A stretch of DNA of 64,000 bases from positions 1-64,000 of the forward strand of contig JAZAYU010000933.1 of assembly GCA_038501625.1 (NCBI GenBank), in the 5' to 3' direction. Positions 23,986 through 34,440 of the stretch are shown piece by piece (the stretch's first letter is position 1; each line of letters begins with the position of its first letter). The notes under the pieces were generated by a model. That model saw nothing but the letters and a program-made list of their open reading frames with translations. It ran no database searches and was not told the origin of the DNA. A program made the position numbers and the translations under genes. Source of the DNA: Corbicula japonica. Its lineage: Eukaryota; Mollusca; Bivalvia; Venerida; Cyrenidae.

Positions 23986-25189
23986 TCAAATGATAGTGCC
24001 CCTAGCTGGGAGCGAACGTCACGGCAATAGTTAACCGTCATATTATCTTAAAACCCTACCAGAGTCTTGCAAACAAGAGGTATGCATAATGGGCTAATCA
24101 CTTAGCAAGCAAAGCTCTGTAGAATTTCATATGGTTACCTTTCTTTTTCAACTTCACAGATTTCGTTACGTATACGTGGAGGGAATCAATATTGCCATTT
24201 ATTTCCTTTAGTTTATAAATCAAATATCGATAACGAATTTGCTGAGAAATAATTTGTGGCAGTATTAATATTAACTAAACCTGTATGTTTTATGTTTAAA
24301 TTAAATCTTTCGGAGAAAAAAATACTAACACAATGTTTTCTTTAATTTGAGGTACCGACAAACCCATTATAAATGTTTTGTTTTATACAAAGGTTATGAT
24401 CATTAAGATCTTTAACACTGTTGAAGCTCTAAAAATGAACCGTGACATATAAACCCTTTATGATTAAGCATCACAAATTAAAATGAAACATTTACTCTTT
24501 TTAATTCAAAATCATCTCCCTTGTAGTATATTTTTGAAGATACGAAACCGTTTTCAATTAGAAGATTAAAATCAAGAAACATTACTTGTGTTTTCCGAGT
24601 TGTTTGCTTTATTGAGATTGAGTCTACTGGAATATTTTTCGTTGACACGAGATACATGTAATAAATTATGTTTTAAAAATTGTCAAGGTATCTTGAGGCG
24701 CTATAAAGGGCTGTAATTATAACTTCTTGATATACAGTTGAAAGAGATAACATGAAGTCTCACTCATAGCAGTATAAAACAAATAAGGAACTAGGGGTGC
24801 ATAATTAGTACATATATCATGGATGCCTTGTTGTTTTTTTTATAAATAGAGGTCTCAGATCAAGCATAAGTAGTATACAGGAAAAAAAACGGTTTTGTAA
24901 GGTCCATAAAGTATAATTGTCATCTGTAAACTATGCTCTTTTTCATTGCTAAAGATAAAGGTTTTATTCGCTCTTGCTTAATTCTTTGTGCGTTCAGATT
25001 TGCTCGGCCAGGTGCTGTTGCCACACGATACGGGTTCAAATTTCAGAACGGGTACTATCATTTGCAAACGTTTTTATAAGAGACTGATGAGCTCGCTTAT
25101 TATTAAATTACGAGGAATCGAAGTGTATAGATATGATTAAAAAATCAATAAAAAATTATTTGATTTAAGCTTCTTTTAAAGGTCAGCTG

Positions 25190-26450
25190 AGTTTTTAGCT
25201 CGACTATTCGAATAATATGTCGAGCTATTCTACTCACTCTGGCGTCGGCGTCGGCGTCCCGCTCTGGTGAAAGTTTGCGTGCAACCTACCATATCTTAAA
25301 AACTGCTATAGCTACAGCTTTGAAACTTGGCACACTTATTCATCATCATGTCCCTAGTGTGTATGCCAAGAACCATAACTCTAACTTTTATTTTGATCAA
25401 AGTATGGCCCTTTTTCGACTTAGAATTTTAGGTTAAAGTTTGCGTGCAAGCTACTGTACAAATACATAACTTCAATACTACTTATACGACAGCTTTGGAA
25501 CTTGGCACACTTGTTCATCATCGTCTCCCAAGTGTGTATGCTAAGAACCACAACTCTAACTTTCATTTTGATCAAATTATGGCCCTTTTTTGACTTAGAA
25601 TTTCAGGTTAAAGTTTGCGTGCAAGCTAGTGTACAAACCCATAACTTCCATACTACTTATACTACAGCTTTGAAACTTTCAGCACTTGTTCATTATCATA
25701 TCCCAATCGGGTATGCCAAGAACTATAACTCTAACTTCCATTTTGTTCAAATTATGGCCCTTTTTCGACTTAAAATTTTAGGTTAAAGTTTGCGTGCAAG
25801 CTAGTTTCTTTAATACTTCTTGTACTTTAGCTTTGTAACTTTCAACACTTGTTTACCATCATGACCCTGACAATGTATGCCAAGAACCATAATTCTTTTT
25901 TAAATTTTTAATCAAATTATGGCCCTTTTCCAACTTAGAATTTCAGGTTGAAGTTTGCGTGCAAGCTAGTTACTTTCATACTTCTTGTACTATAGCTTTG
26001 AAACTTAAGACACTTGTTTACCATCATGACCCTGACTATGTATGCCAAGAACCATAACTCTTTCTTTGATTTTTATCAAATTTATAGCCCATTTTTTACT
26101 TAGAATTTCATGTTAAAGTTTGCGTGCAAGCTAGTTACTTTCATACTTCTTGTACTATAGCTTTGAAAGTTGTTCACTATCATGACCCTGACTATGTATG
26201 CCAAGAACCATAACTCTTTCTTTGATTTATATCAAATTATTGCCCTTTTTAGACTTAGAAATTAAAGTTAAAGTTTGCGTGCAAGGTGGTGAAACCTCAT
26301 ATCTTTCATTCTATTAAAACGACAACTTTAAAACTTTGTATACCTTTATTTTATCACACATCAGGTTGATTTTCAAAGGCCCATAACTCATCCTTGCTTT
26401 TTAATTAAATTTTTGCCCTTTTTCGCTTAGAAATTAGAATTAAGACTTAG
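25190..26450 (-). mobile_element. Pearl/HINE-like element with seven ~165 bp core repeats
   Basis: The phrase AAAGTTTGCGTGCAAG recurs at about 25271, 25436, 25611, 25786, 25951, 26116 and 26271, spaced 155-175 bp. At the left edge TTTTTAGCTCGAC is followed by GTCGAGCT, so read on the minus strand the element ends in an AGCTCGAC/GTCGAGCT hairpin plus AAAAA. The layout of arm, tandem core and terminal hairpin fits the non-autonomous pearl-type elements known in bivalves, often linked to Helitrons. No protein is encoded. Confidence 0.65.
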
Positions 26451-26555
26451 AAATAATGGTTAAAGTTTTAAAGTTAGTGTTTTTCATAGGTAATGCCATA
26501 GAAAAGGTTTAAAACAGATGTACTTAACATACTTTGGTTGAAAGTGTTGAGTGGT

Positions 26556-27290
26556 TATACTATACTATACTATACTATACTATACTATACTATACTATAC
26601 TATACTATACTATACTATACTATACTATACTATACTATACTATACTATACTATACGATACGATACGATACGATACGACATACGATACCATACCATACCAT
26701 ACCATACCATACCATACCATACCATACCATACCATACCATACCATACCATACCATACCATACCATACCATACCATACCATACCATACCATACCATACCAT
26801 ACCATACCATACCATACCATACCATACCATACCATACCATACCATACCATACCATACCATACCATACCATACCATACCATACCACACCACACCACACCAC
26901 ACCACACCAAATCCACAGCACACCACCACCACCACCACACCACCACCACACCACCCCCACCACCACCAACAACAAAACCACCCCACCACCACCACCACCA
27001 CCACCACCACCACCCCACCACTACCAACCCGGCTCCCCAATAACCCCCCACCACCACCCCCCACCACCACACCACACCACACTACCAACACCCCCACCAC
27101 CAACAATACCACCAACACCATCCCCCACCACACCACCACATACCACCACCACCACCAGCAAAAACACAAACAACAACACTCACAACAACACCAACAACAA
27201 CAACACCATCACTACGAACACCAACAACGACAGCAACAACACCCATTCCACCGACAACAGCAACCAGCATACCATACCTTACTATACTAC
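26556..27290. repeat. Large pentanucleotide microsatellite grading into ACC/AAC-rich DNA
   Basis: Blocks run in order: 20 TATAC units (26556-26655), four GATAC (26656-26675), a short mixed junction, 39 ACCAT (26686-26880), five ACCAC (26881-26905), then imperfect ACC and AAC repeats to about 27290. The long frames on both strands through this tract are low-complexity translations of the repeat, not genes. Confidence 0.97.
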
Positions 27291-27623
27291 ACCACACCCC
27301 ACCACATCACTATAGGTGGGCGGGGATAGTGGGTTGATGGGTGTTGGATCAGGGGTGTATGGACTGTGAAAAGTGCATATTACTGCCCACGCCGACTAAC
27401 CCCGGTGCAGCTCAATATTTACACCGATAAACAGTACAATTTTGATCCATTCATATCGATCATGGTATGCATATGACGGTGAACATGGAACCTTCAATAC
27501 GGTATTCAGATTAATACCATTCCATGTTTAGCGGCGTCTGGTCCCTAGATAAAAGAATAGGTTTCCCCTAAACAATGGAGCAAACTAAAAAAGTAGAATT
27601 CTGACAGGGCATAAGAGAATATA

Positions 27624-28962
27624 CGAGGGGCATTTATAAAGTATTAATCAGTGTGGCGCTTTAGTTGTATACGTAATATTTCTGCTTAAATTTTTAGATC
27701 AACCCTTCGAAGTATTCCCCTTTGACTTGTATGCACTTTTCCAAGCGTTTAATCCAATCAGAAAATGCTTATCGGAATGCTTCTTTGGGTATAGTGTTAA
27801 GACACTGGAAAAGCGCGCTGCCGACGGCGTGCCGAGATTCAAAACGTCGACCTTTCATGTAGTTCTTAATAAAGGGATTTAACCAAAAATCGCATGGAGC
27901 AAGATCAGGGCTATATGGAGCGTGTGGTAAAGTGTCAATGTTGTTGTCGCTAAGATACGACGTTACCACCGCTGACTTGTGGGCCGGTGCGTTGTCATGC
28001 AGGAGCTTGATTCCGCGTACGCCGGTACGGGGACGGTCTGCAGTATAGTGGCATACAACAGCAGCAAGTACCGAATCTCGGTAAAATGTTCCCGTAACAC
28101 TCCTACCTTCTGGTACAGGAATTCGAGTCACCATTCCCTGGCAATCAAAAAATAATGCATACATAATGCGTTTTGAGGTGCGAGCTCTACGGGCAATTTG
28201 GGGCCGTCCATCATTTTCACCGACCCACACCTTATTTTTTTGTTTACTGTCAGGCTCATAAAAATATACCCACGTTTCATCGCCAGTCACAATTTCATTC
28301 ATGCGTTTTTGGTCAGCATTCTTGTATGTATCAAACAGCTGGGACGCTATTCGCACGCGCTCGCGTTTTTGATCATCAGTGAGGAGGTGGGGTATCCACC
28401 TGGCGCAAACCTTGCGTAGCTTTCACGCGCCCGTCAATATTTGAAAAACCGATGACGAATTAATGCCACATAAATCACTTATCTCCTCGACTGTACAACG
28501 GGCATCATCTTCCACAGCTTTTTTAACAGCGGCAATATTTTCGTCAGTCATTGTGGTCACTGGACGGCCAGGACGGGCCTCATCTTTTATATCCTCCCTA
28601 CTAGAGTTAAAAAGACGAACCCACCTTCTAACCGTGGAATACGAGAGAGCACAGTCCCCATAAACCTTGTCTAAGTCAGCTTTAATATCAGGTGCAGCAA
28701 CGCCGAGCAATGCGCGTACTTTACAATAACCTCTTTGCTCATCTTGAAATTTGTTCTCTTTGTCTGCCATTTGAACTGCAGTGTATCTGACCCTGGTCGA
28801 TTCAAGTGAAGATTTCAATCACTGTAACGATTTTACCCGGTTTCCTCGTGCACGTAACTGTAGAGGAGAGTCTAAGCTTTCCATACATGTATAACATGTA
28901 GAAATTTCTTTCGGATTAACGTTAAACAATCACACTGATTAATACTTTATAAATGCCCCTCG
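27624..28962 (-). mobile_element. mariner-family transposon, 1,339 bp
   Basis: The ends are a perfect 32 bp inverted repeat (27624-27655 and 28931-28962, starting CGAGGGGCATTTATAAAG). TA flanks both sides (27622-27623 and 28963-28964). In R1 copies near 9250 and 14630 the same place reads GAATATAAATCCTGC with a single TA, proving target and duplication. Perfect TIRs argue for a young insertion, but the transposase has two stops. Confidence 0.97.
27694..28770 (-). pseudogene. mariner transposase (DD34D) with two nonsense codons
   Basis: A DDE/D transposase that would cut and paste its own element at TA sites. From ATG at 28770 the frame stays open for 358 codons to TAA at 27694, except for TGA at codon 116 (28423-28425) and TAA at codon 334 (27769-27771). 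The N-terminal part carries paired helix-turn-helix regions (SYSTVRRWVRLF; TVEEISDLCGI, separated by a GRP motif ARPGRPVT). The linker reads WIPHLLTDDQ. Catalytic Asp are at about 164 (GDETW), 259 (HDNAPAH) and 294 (YSPDLAPCDFW), with 34 residues between the last two. No frameshift is seen, so the copy was inactivated only by point mutation. Confidence 0.95.
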
Positions 28963-29290
28963 TAAATCCTGCATATCACAGACAACGCCAAAGGCAAAAT
29001 TTAAAAAGCAGGAAGTATATACAACAATATCCGATTCTACATTGGCTGCGATATTGAAACCTCCCATATTTAAGCTGGCCGAAATATTTAAACAAAATTA
29101 CGTTTTTAAAAGTACGTTTGACATAGTATATTAGCATCGTGTTCAACGGCATTCAAAGTACGTAACAAATAACACCACTGATTGAATGTGACAATTTACA
29201 GCCGGCACAAACACTGCTATTGTAATATTTAAATAGATGAAAAGTGAATTTTGATTGCCACCGAACACGACACATGAAAAAATTGAAGGC

Positions 29291-30669
29291 TCAACTATTT
29301 TCATTATTTGTTTTTCCCAAAATAACTTAAACAACATTTATTAATTTTCAGTGTTATTAAGAACTTATGTTTACAGAAAACAATTTCATTTAACTGTAGA
29401 TTTAACAGTGAATTGCAATTCAAATAATTACAGCACTTGCACCTATTAAAATTGCACTTAAAAATAAGAAGATCGGATCTGCGTCTCAGTCGTTTAATTT
29501 ATAAGTAAAAGTTTAGTCAGTATTTTTTATTTACGACCTAAATCTTTAATATTGCAAACATGGTGAAAAACTAAAAAAATGATGCTGTCATAACTCTTCT
29601 TATCACAAACACGGGGATTTGTTCACGAAAATCTTCCTAATTAGACCGTGTCTGTGTTAAATAAAAATGCACGAGATGCAAGTATCGATGAAAACCAACA
29701 TGGTTATTTTCGCAATGTCGTTTTCCATTAAAAGAGTAGTGTTCACCATAAAAAATCCGAAGTATTTTTCTGGTAACTTACATGAGTCTCCCTCCTGGCC
29801 TATCCATTAATGTCAGAAATATCGCTTTGGGACTTCTAGAAGCTTATTAACTTGCTACTGAGGTAGCTCGTCGTTGTGGCTGCCATGAGCGTTCGAATAA
29901 ACGTTTCGTGACATTCGCTACTTAGTGACATCAGCATGACGTAATCGCTTTAATCGCTTCATTAACGCTCAAAAGCTCGTTCATAGTCTTAAAAGGCACG
30001 GGGACAAGAGTATCCGTTGTTCCGCTCACAGGGAAGGGATTTATGTTACTGATTTCCCTATATAAATCCATTTGGACACGGGTTCGCAACACAGATCACC
30101 ATGAGTAAATCACCTTTCCCACATACTTTGTGCCAAAATTCTTGGTTCAGTTTGAAATGATTCTCTCACCACCAATGTTCTTTCCCAGAATGTTCTGTAG
30201 CTCACAGCATAAACAACTTTTTTCTTTTTTGATCAACTAACTTTCACTGGTTGCCATTTTGCAAGTTGGAGTTGTGTAATGAATCACTTAATCTGTTTGG
30301 CTAATGAAAAAGTCTATAACATTTTGAGCCAATCAGACATCACCACTGATGCAATACAATGATCGCTGACTTTCAGCTATTTTGTGTCAAATAAATAAAA
30401 AATGCATTAACTGGCTTTTATTATAACATAGATTAGAAGGATTAGAAAAAAAGTTATGTGCCGATTCCCTGTGGTTCCGCTCAAAACCTGCTGAAAACTG
30501 CTCGGCTGCGTGCTCAATGTACTTACAAAGATGTATTCTAACAGCACGTCACCGCGAAGCACGTTTTAATTTGGCACCTTAGCACAGTCACTTGACTAGA
30601 CCGCAATGAAACCGATTAGTCCAAGTATAATCTCCGAAGCTTATAATGAATTGTACGTGTTTGGCTGAC
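29291..30669. other. No gene seen
   Basis: Non-repetitive sequence with short frames only. No supported feature. Confidence 0.35.
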
Positions 30670-31503
30670 ACGAGTTCTCATAAAAGTGAAATATGCATAT
30701 CAGGAATCGCAAGTAAAACACAGCCAGCCCCACTCCATCGAAAAAATAAGAAAGGAAAAGAGAGCATGTGTTCATAAGTTGTTAAATTCAAATAGGACAC
30801 CTGAAACTCAACGAAAATGAGAACACTTTTGCATGCAAAAGCACACAAACATATAATACAAAAGTAGCTAATAGCATTGAAAAGCATAAGGGCGGGTACA
30901 ATATGATCTTACCAGACCAGAGCTCCTGGAGTCAAATCAACAAGAACAGGGGAAAAAAGAAAAAAAAATAGAGCTTTTAGGTTTTTTAAATAGAGTTTTT
31001 CCCTTAAACTCTTTAACACATTCCACATTCCTGCAACTAAAGAAGTAAGCATAACGATCAACTGTAGATGGGTTAATCACCTGGCCTGTAGAGCTCTGTA
31101 GAATTTCATGTTGGTAACCTTAAGTTTATTTTTAAATTTACAGATAGATTTTGCTAAAAAACGGGAGAAATTAGCATTGCATTTTATCTTCGTAAGTTAA
31201 TAAATTAAATCTCCATAAAACACTGGCTGTGAAATATTTTGTTGCAATCGTGATTTTAAACTGCACCTGTATTTTTTAAATAAATCTGGTATCGGCGATA
31301 AAACTTGCAAAAGGTTTTCCATACTTTGTGATACCGATAGCCTTGTTCCAAAAGATTTTCTGTAATGCAAAGATTATATCAGTCATGTGATTGATTTATC
31401 GTAAAAATTGATGACGTATCAACCTTGCTCTCGACTTGATAAATGCTTGATGTATCTTTACCAAAACGTTCATTAACATAATTGCAAGCTCTCGAAAAGC
31501 GAT

Positions 31504-31647
31504 TGTCACAGGGTGAGAAAGATTGTGCAGCCAGACCGGGACTCGAACCCGGGATCCCTCGCTTACAGGGCGAGTGCTCTCCCGACCGAGCTATCCGTCC
31601 GCTTACACATCTTCTCCCCAGATAGTGACTAGATTCGTACCGCGACA
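31504..31647 (-). repeat. 3' LTR of the miniature element
   Basis: 144 bp, TG...CA bounded on the minus strand, and 97 percent identical to the other LTR. It contains a tRNA-like sequence. Confidence 0.9.
31529..31600 (-). tRNA. tRNA-like sequence inside 3' LTR
   Basis: A 72-nt cloverleaf fold on the minus strand: D arm GCTC/GAGC, anticodon stem CTCGC/GCGAG with loop CCTGTAA, variable loop GGATC, T arm CCGGG/CCCGG with TTCGAGT. The acceptor stem is weak (GGACGGA against TCTGGCT, one mismatch and wobbles). By position the anticodon is TGT (Thr-like), but C replaces the invariant U33. A box TAGCTCGGTCGG and B box GGTTCGAGTCC are intact, so it may act as a pol III promoter rather than a working tRNA. 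Confidence 0.65.
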
Positions 31648-31744
31648 TTTTCCCCCCACAACTTGGAAATTCGTCATCGAATTCCAGAGGGTACTTTCCA
31701 TACACAATTGCGAGCGTCGTTAGACATACAAGCAATGCTGTCGC

Positions 31745-31763
31745 GGTCCCCCGTTGGGCGCCA
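31745..31763 (-). other. Primer binding site
   Basis: TGGCGCCCAACGGGGGACC starts two bases after the 5' LTR. TGGCGCC is the common start of tRNA-primed sites in metazoan LTR elements. Confidence 0.75.
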
Positions 31764-31765
31764 AA

Positions 31766-31909
31766 TGTCACAGGGTGAGAAAGAATGTGCAGCCAGACCG
31801 GGACTCGAACCCGGGACCCCTCGCTTACAGGGCGAGTGCTCTCCCGATCGAGCTATCCGTCCGCTTACACATCTTCTCCCCAGATATTGACTAGATTCGT
31901 ACCGCGACA
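31766..31909 (-). repeat. 5' LTR of the miniature element
   Basis: 144 bp, same ends as the 3' LTR, with four substitutions relative to it. Confidence 0.9.
31791..31862 (-). tRNA. tRNA-like sequence inside 5' LTR
   Basis: The same 72-nt tRNA-like fold as in the 3' LTR. One substitution changes the D loop (CGATCGGG for CGGTCGGG) and another the variable loop (GGGTC for GGATC). Confidence 0.65.
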
Positions 31910-32454
31910 CGATCAAGCCGTGAGATATAATTCCCGTCAGATGTTGTACAAGGAACATCGCCGTCTAAAAACGCAAAATTTACTATAACATTAAATTAAA
32001 ACTAGCTCTTTTATCGTATATTTTGTAGTGTCGTTACCATTTTTAAATGGACAGATTTAGATCAAGAAAGTTTCATGCTTTCCTGAAGTTTTTGCTTCAT
32101 TTAGTTGTAGCTCTTTAGGATAAATCTTACAAATTATTGATGGAAAATGGTTATTATCTATATTTATTTAATCATCAAGTTACCTCGTGGTGTTGTTAAA
32201 AGATGTAATAATATTATCTTTATGTTTGGTAGAAAGAGATATCATTAATAAAAAAAATGTCTCTTTCGTAAAAGTATGAAAACAAATCAGCAGCAAGGTG
32301 TGCACAAGTTGTACGCACGGGGTTGCCTATTACTTGTTTATAAAGAGGTACCGCATCATCTAAGTATTATTCAGTAAGAAAGTTAGCGACTCTATAGGGT
32401 CTTCACATGTCCATAAAGTATACTTATAAACTTATAATCAGAACTATCTATAAA

Positions 32455-33545
32455 CTAGAAATGTGTCCATAGGACACGGATGCCCCCGCTATGCATGTTT
32501 GTCATTGTGAACATTTATACCAAGTTATTTGAAAATCCTATAAGTTATAACAAACTCACAGCCCAGACAAGAAAAATCTGGTTTTAGTAATAGTGACCTT
32601 GACATTGGACCTACAGGCATGGAAATTGTACACAACACAACGCCTTGTCATAGTGAACATTTGTGCCAAATTATTTTGAAATCACTCAGTTAATAACGAG
32701 GTTATAGCCAGTACAAGAAATTTCTATTTTTTGTAACAGTGACCTTGACATTGGACCTACAGGCATGGGGATTGTACAGAACACATCGTCTTGATATAAT
32801 GAACATTTATACCAAGTTATTTTAAAGTCCAATAAAAAAAATAACAAAGTAACAGAGCAGACAAGATTTTTATAACAAAATTCTATTTTAAGTAACAGTG
32901 ACTATGACCTTTGACCTTTAGGCATGGGTGTTGTACATGACACACCGCCTTATCATGGTAAACATTTGTGCCAAGTTATTTTGAAATCCCTCCATTCATA
33001 AGGAAGTTACAGCCTGGACAAGAAAATTCTATTTTTAGTAACAGCGACCTTGACCTTGGACCTACAGGCATGGGTATTGTACGCGACACACCGTCAATGA
33101 TATGGTGAACATTCATACCAAGTTATTTTAAAATCCAATACGAAATAACAAAGTAACAGAGCGGACAAGATTTTTCCAACAAAATTCTATTTTTAGTAAC
33201 AGCGACCTTGGCCTTGGACATACAGGCATGGGTGTTGTACGTGACACACCGCCTTGTCATGGTGAACATTTGTGCCAAGTTATTTTGAAATCCCTCCATT
33301 CATAAGGAAGTTACAGCCCGGAGAAGAAAATTCTATTTTTAGTAACAGTGACCTTGACCTTGGACCTACAGGCATGGGTATTGTACGCGACACACCGTCT
33401 TGATATGGTGAACATTCATACCAAGTTATTCTAAAATCCAATAAGAAATAACAAAGTTACAGAGCGGACACGATTTTCGAACATACACACTGACACACTG
33501 ACACACACACACACACGCACACACACCCACACACACACATACTGG
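32455..33545 (+). mobile_element. Pearl/HINE-like element with ~150 bp core repeats
   Basis: The left arm CATAGGACACGGATGCCCCC (about 32470-32489) is followed by about six core units marked by GTGAACATTTGTGCCAA-like phrases (32655, 32797, 32957, 33104, 33260, 33400) and repeated GACCTTGACCTTGGACCTACA. An ACACTG/(AC)n tract closes it at 33485-33540. Confidence 0.65.
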
Positions 33546-34440
33546 TATACCTTACCTGGCGAGGTACCTTTTTCTGTACAAACGCACCGAGATATATGCT
33601 ATTTTGAAGAGATTTTTAAATTCCAGTTGCATAGCAATGACCAGAACAATGACCTTTATAATAATATCACATTGTTTTAGCTCTAGCTTGGTTTTTAGAT
33701 AATACGTATTCTAAATACAAATCGAGGTTAATACCTCAGCCTGTATTTCACACAGCACACATAAAGGTATTCGCTAGGGCAGCCGAGGTACTCACACACA
33801 CCCGAATTCCGTTATCACCGCGAGGTACACCCATGATATAATTACTCTATTAGCTTGGTAAATATTCAAAATATACTGGATTCTCGATTGCAGTGCACCA
33901 AGTCGCTCGAATGTTTGTTGATTGATTTTGAACAATACGCTTTCTAAATCTTAACTGTTGTGCATACCTTAGTCTGTATTACACACATATCACATATATA
34001 GGTATTCGAAAGGCCAATCAAGGTATTCACGCAACAGACTGCGAGGTAGTCACAGTTCGACAAAAAGATTCTATGTTGTCAATAAAAGCCTTTGCCGCTT
34101 GGCTGTTCCTTGATTTATTTACACAATACGTTTTTAAACACAAATTGAGGTGCATACCTCTGTCTGTATTTCACACAACACACATAAAAACGGTATTGGC
34201 ATGTTCGACCGTGGTACTTACAAAACTTCGTTTTCTACGATAAGTCAAGCCTTAAACTTTCTCTATTAGCTCTGCAAATACATTAAGAGATTCTCAATTG
34301 CAAACACATTCTGTCGCCTGTTTGGCTAATTTTTAAACAATGTTTTAAACACATTCTGAGGTACATACCAACATCTATATTACACACAAAAAACATGGAG
34401 CTATTCGCAAGTCCAATCGAGGTACATACTCTGACTTTTT
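33546..34440. repeat. Four diverged ~190-235 bp tandem units with GAGGTA motifs
   Basis: An ordered set of landmarks (ACGTATTCTAAATACAAAT, then TACCTCAGCCTGTATTTCACAC, then GGTATTCG and CGAGGTACTCAC) recurs near 33705, 33945, 34130 and 34345. A single related unit lies at 39640-39740, and GAGGTA/TACCTC motifs also flank the (CA)n tract at 57.2 kb. Confidence 0.55.

Larger units (their letters stand above)
23396..24870 (-). mobile_element. Decayed Penelope-like copy with SINE insertions
   Basis: On the minus strand the 3' UTR landmarks appear (CAGTGGC hairpin near 23425, GGTTCTAGGGCACACCAACC, CAACAGGTTTTCATATT). RT-derived sequence, heavily mutated, then extends to about 24870 (ACCGTTTTCAATTAGAAGAT region, GTACCTCAA/ATACCTTGACAATT region). 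No frame survives. Confidence 0.65.
27370..29290 (+). repeat. R1 family copy e, split by mariner
   Basis: The R1 left part (27370-27621) and right part (from 28965) are joined by the mariner. The right part ends with the R1 tail and runs into another unit start (GATGAAAAGTGAATTTTGAT, about 29235-29290), so this too was part of a head-to-tail tandem. Confidence 0.85.
31504..31909 (-). mobile_element. Miniature LTR retrotransposon (TRIM-like), 406 bp
   Basis: Two 144 bp direct repeats (31504-31647, 31766-31909) flank only 118 bp. On the minus strand each LTR starts TGTCGCGG and ends CCCTGTGACA. Two bases after the 5' LTR is TGGCGCCCAACGGGGGACC (31745-31763), a tRNA-type primer binding site. 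A polypurine tract GTTGTGGGGGGAAAA (31648-31662) abuts the 3' LTR. CGAT is duplicated at 31500-31503 and 31910-31913; Penelope-like copy 2 near 10920 shows the uninterrupted sequence. The LTRs differ at four positions. No protein is encoded, so it must rely on other elements. Confidence 0.9.
30670..32430 (-). mobile_element. Decayed Penelope-like copy interrupted by LTR element
   Basis: The 3' end landmark TGCATATCAGGAATCGC lies at about 30692. RT sequence follows on the minus strand (GATCAACTGTAGATGGGTTA near 31058, ACTTGCAAAAGGTTTTCC near 31304, CATCAAGTTACCTCGTGGTG near 32171). It is broken by many indels and by the 406 bp LTR element at 31504-31909. Confidence 0.8.

Noticed and set aside
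25083..25140. Possible hammerhead ribozyme (CTGATGAGCTCG ... CGAGGAA)
   Set aside because: The stem II pairing is suggestive, but the core GAAA is not intact, stems I and III could not be formed, and the related sequence near 57586 lacks the CTGATGA core.
26534..27329. Overlapping reading frames of 113-263 codons on both strands
   Set aside because: They are translations of a pentanucleotide and ACC/AAC microsatellite; all frames are low-complexity and mirror the repeat.
27769..28356. The mariner transposase as two separate genes
   Set aside because: The two open segments are in the same frame, separated by a single TGA and 22 codons that match the expected linker region, so they are one mutated gene.
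31529..31862. Two genuine nuclear tRNA genes
   Set aside because: C replaces U33, the acceptor stem is poor, and both copies sit at identical positions inside LTRs with primer site and polypurine tract; better read as tRNA-like LTR sequence.
31379..31988. Frames of 66-130 codons across the LTR element
   Set aside because: They read through the tRNA-like and LTR sequence on both strands; no retroelement protein motifs are present.
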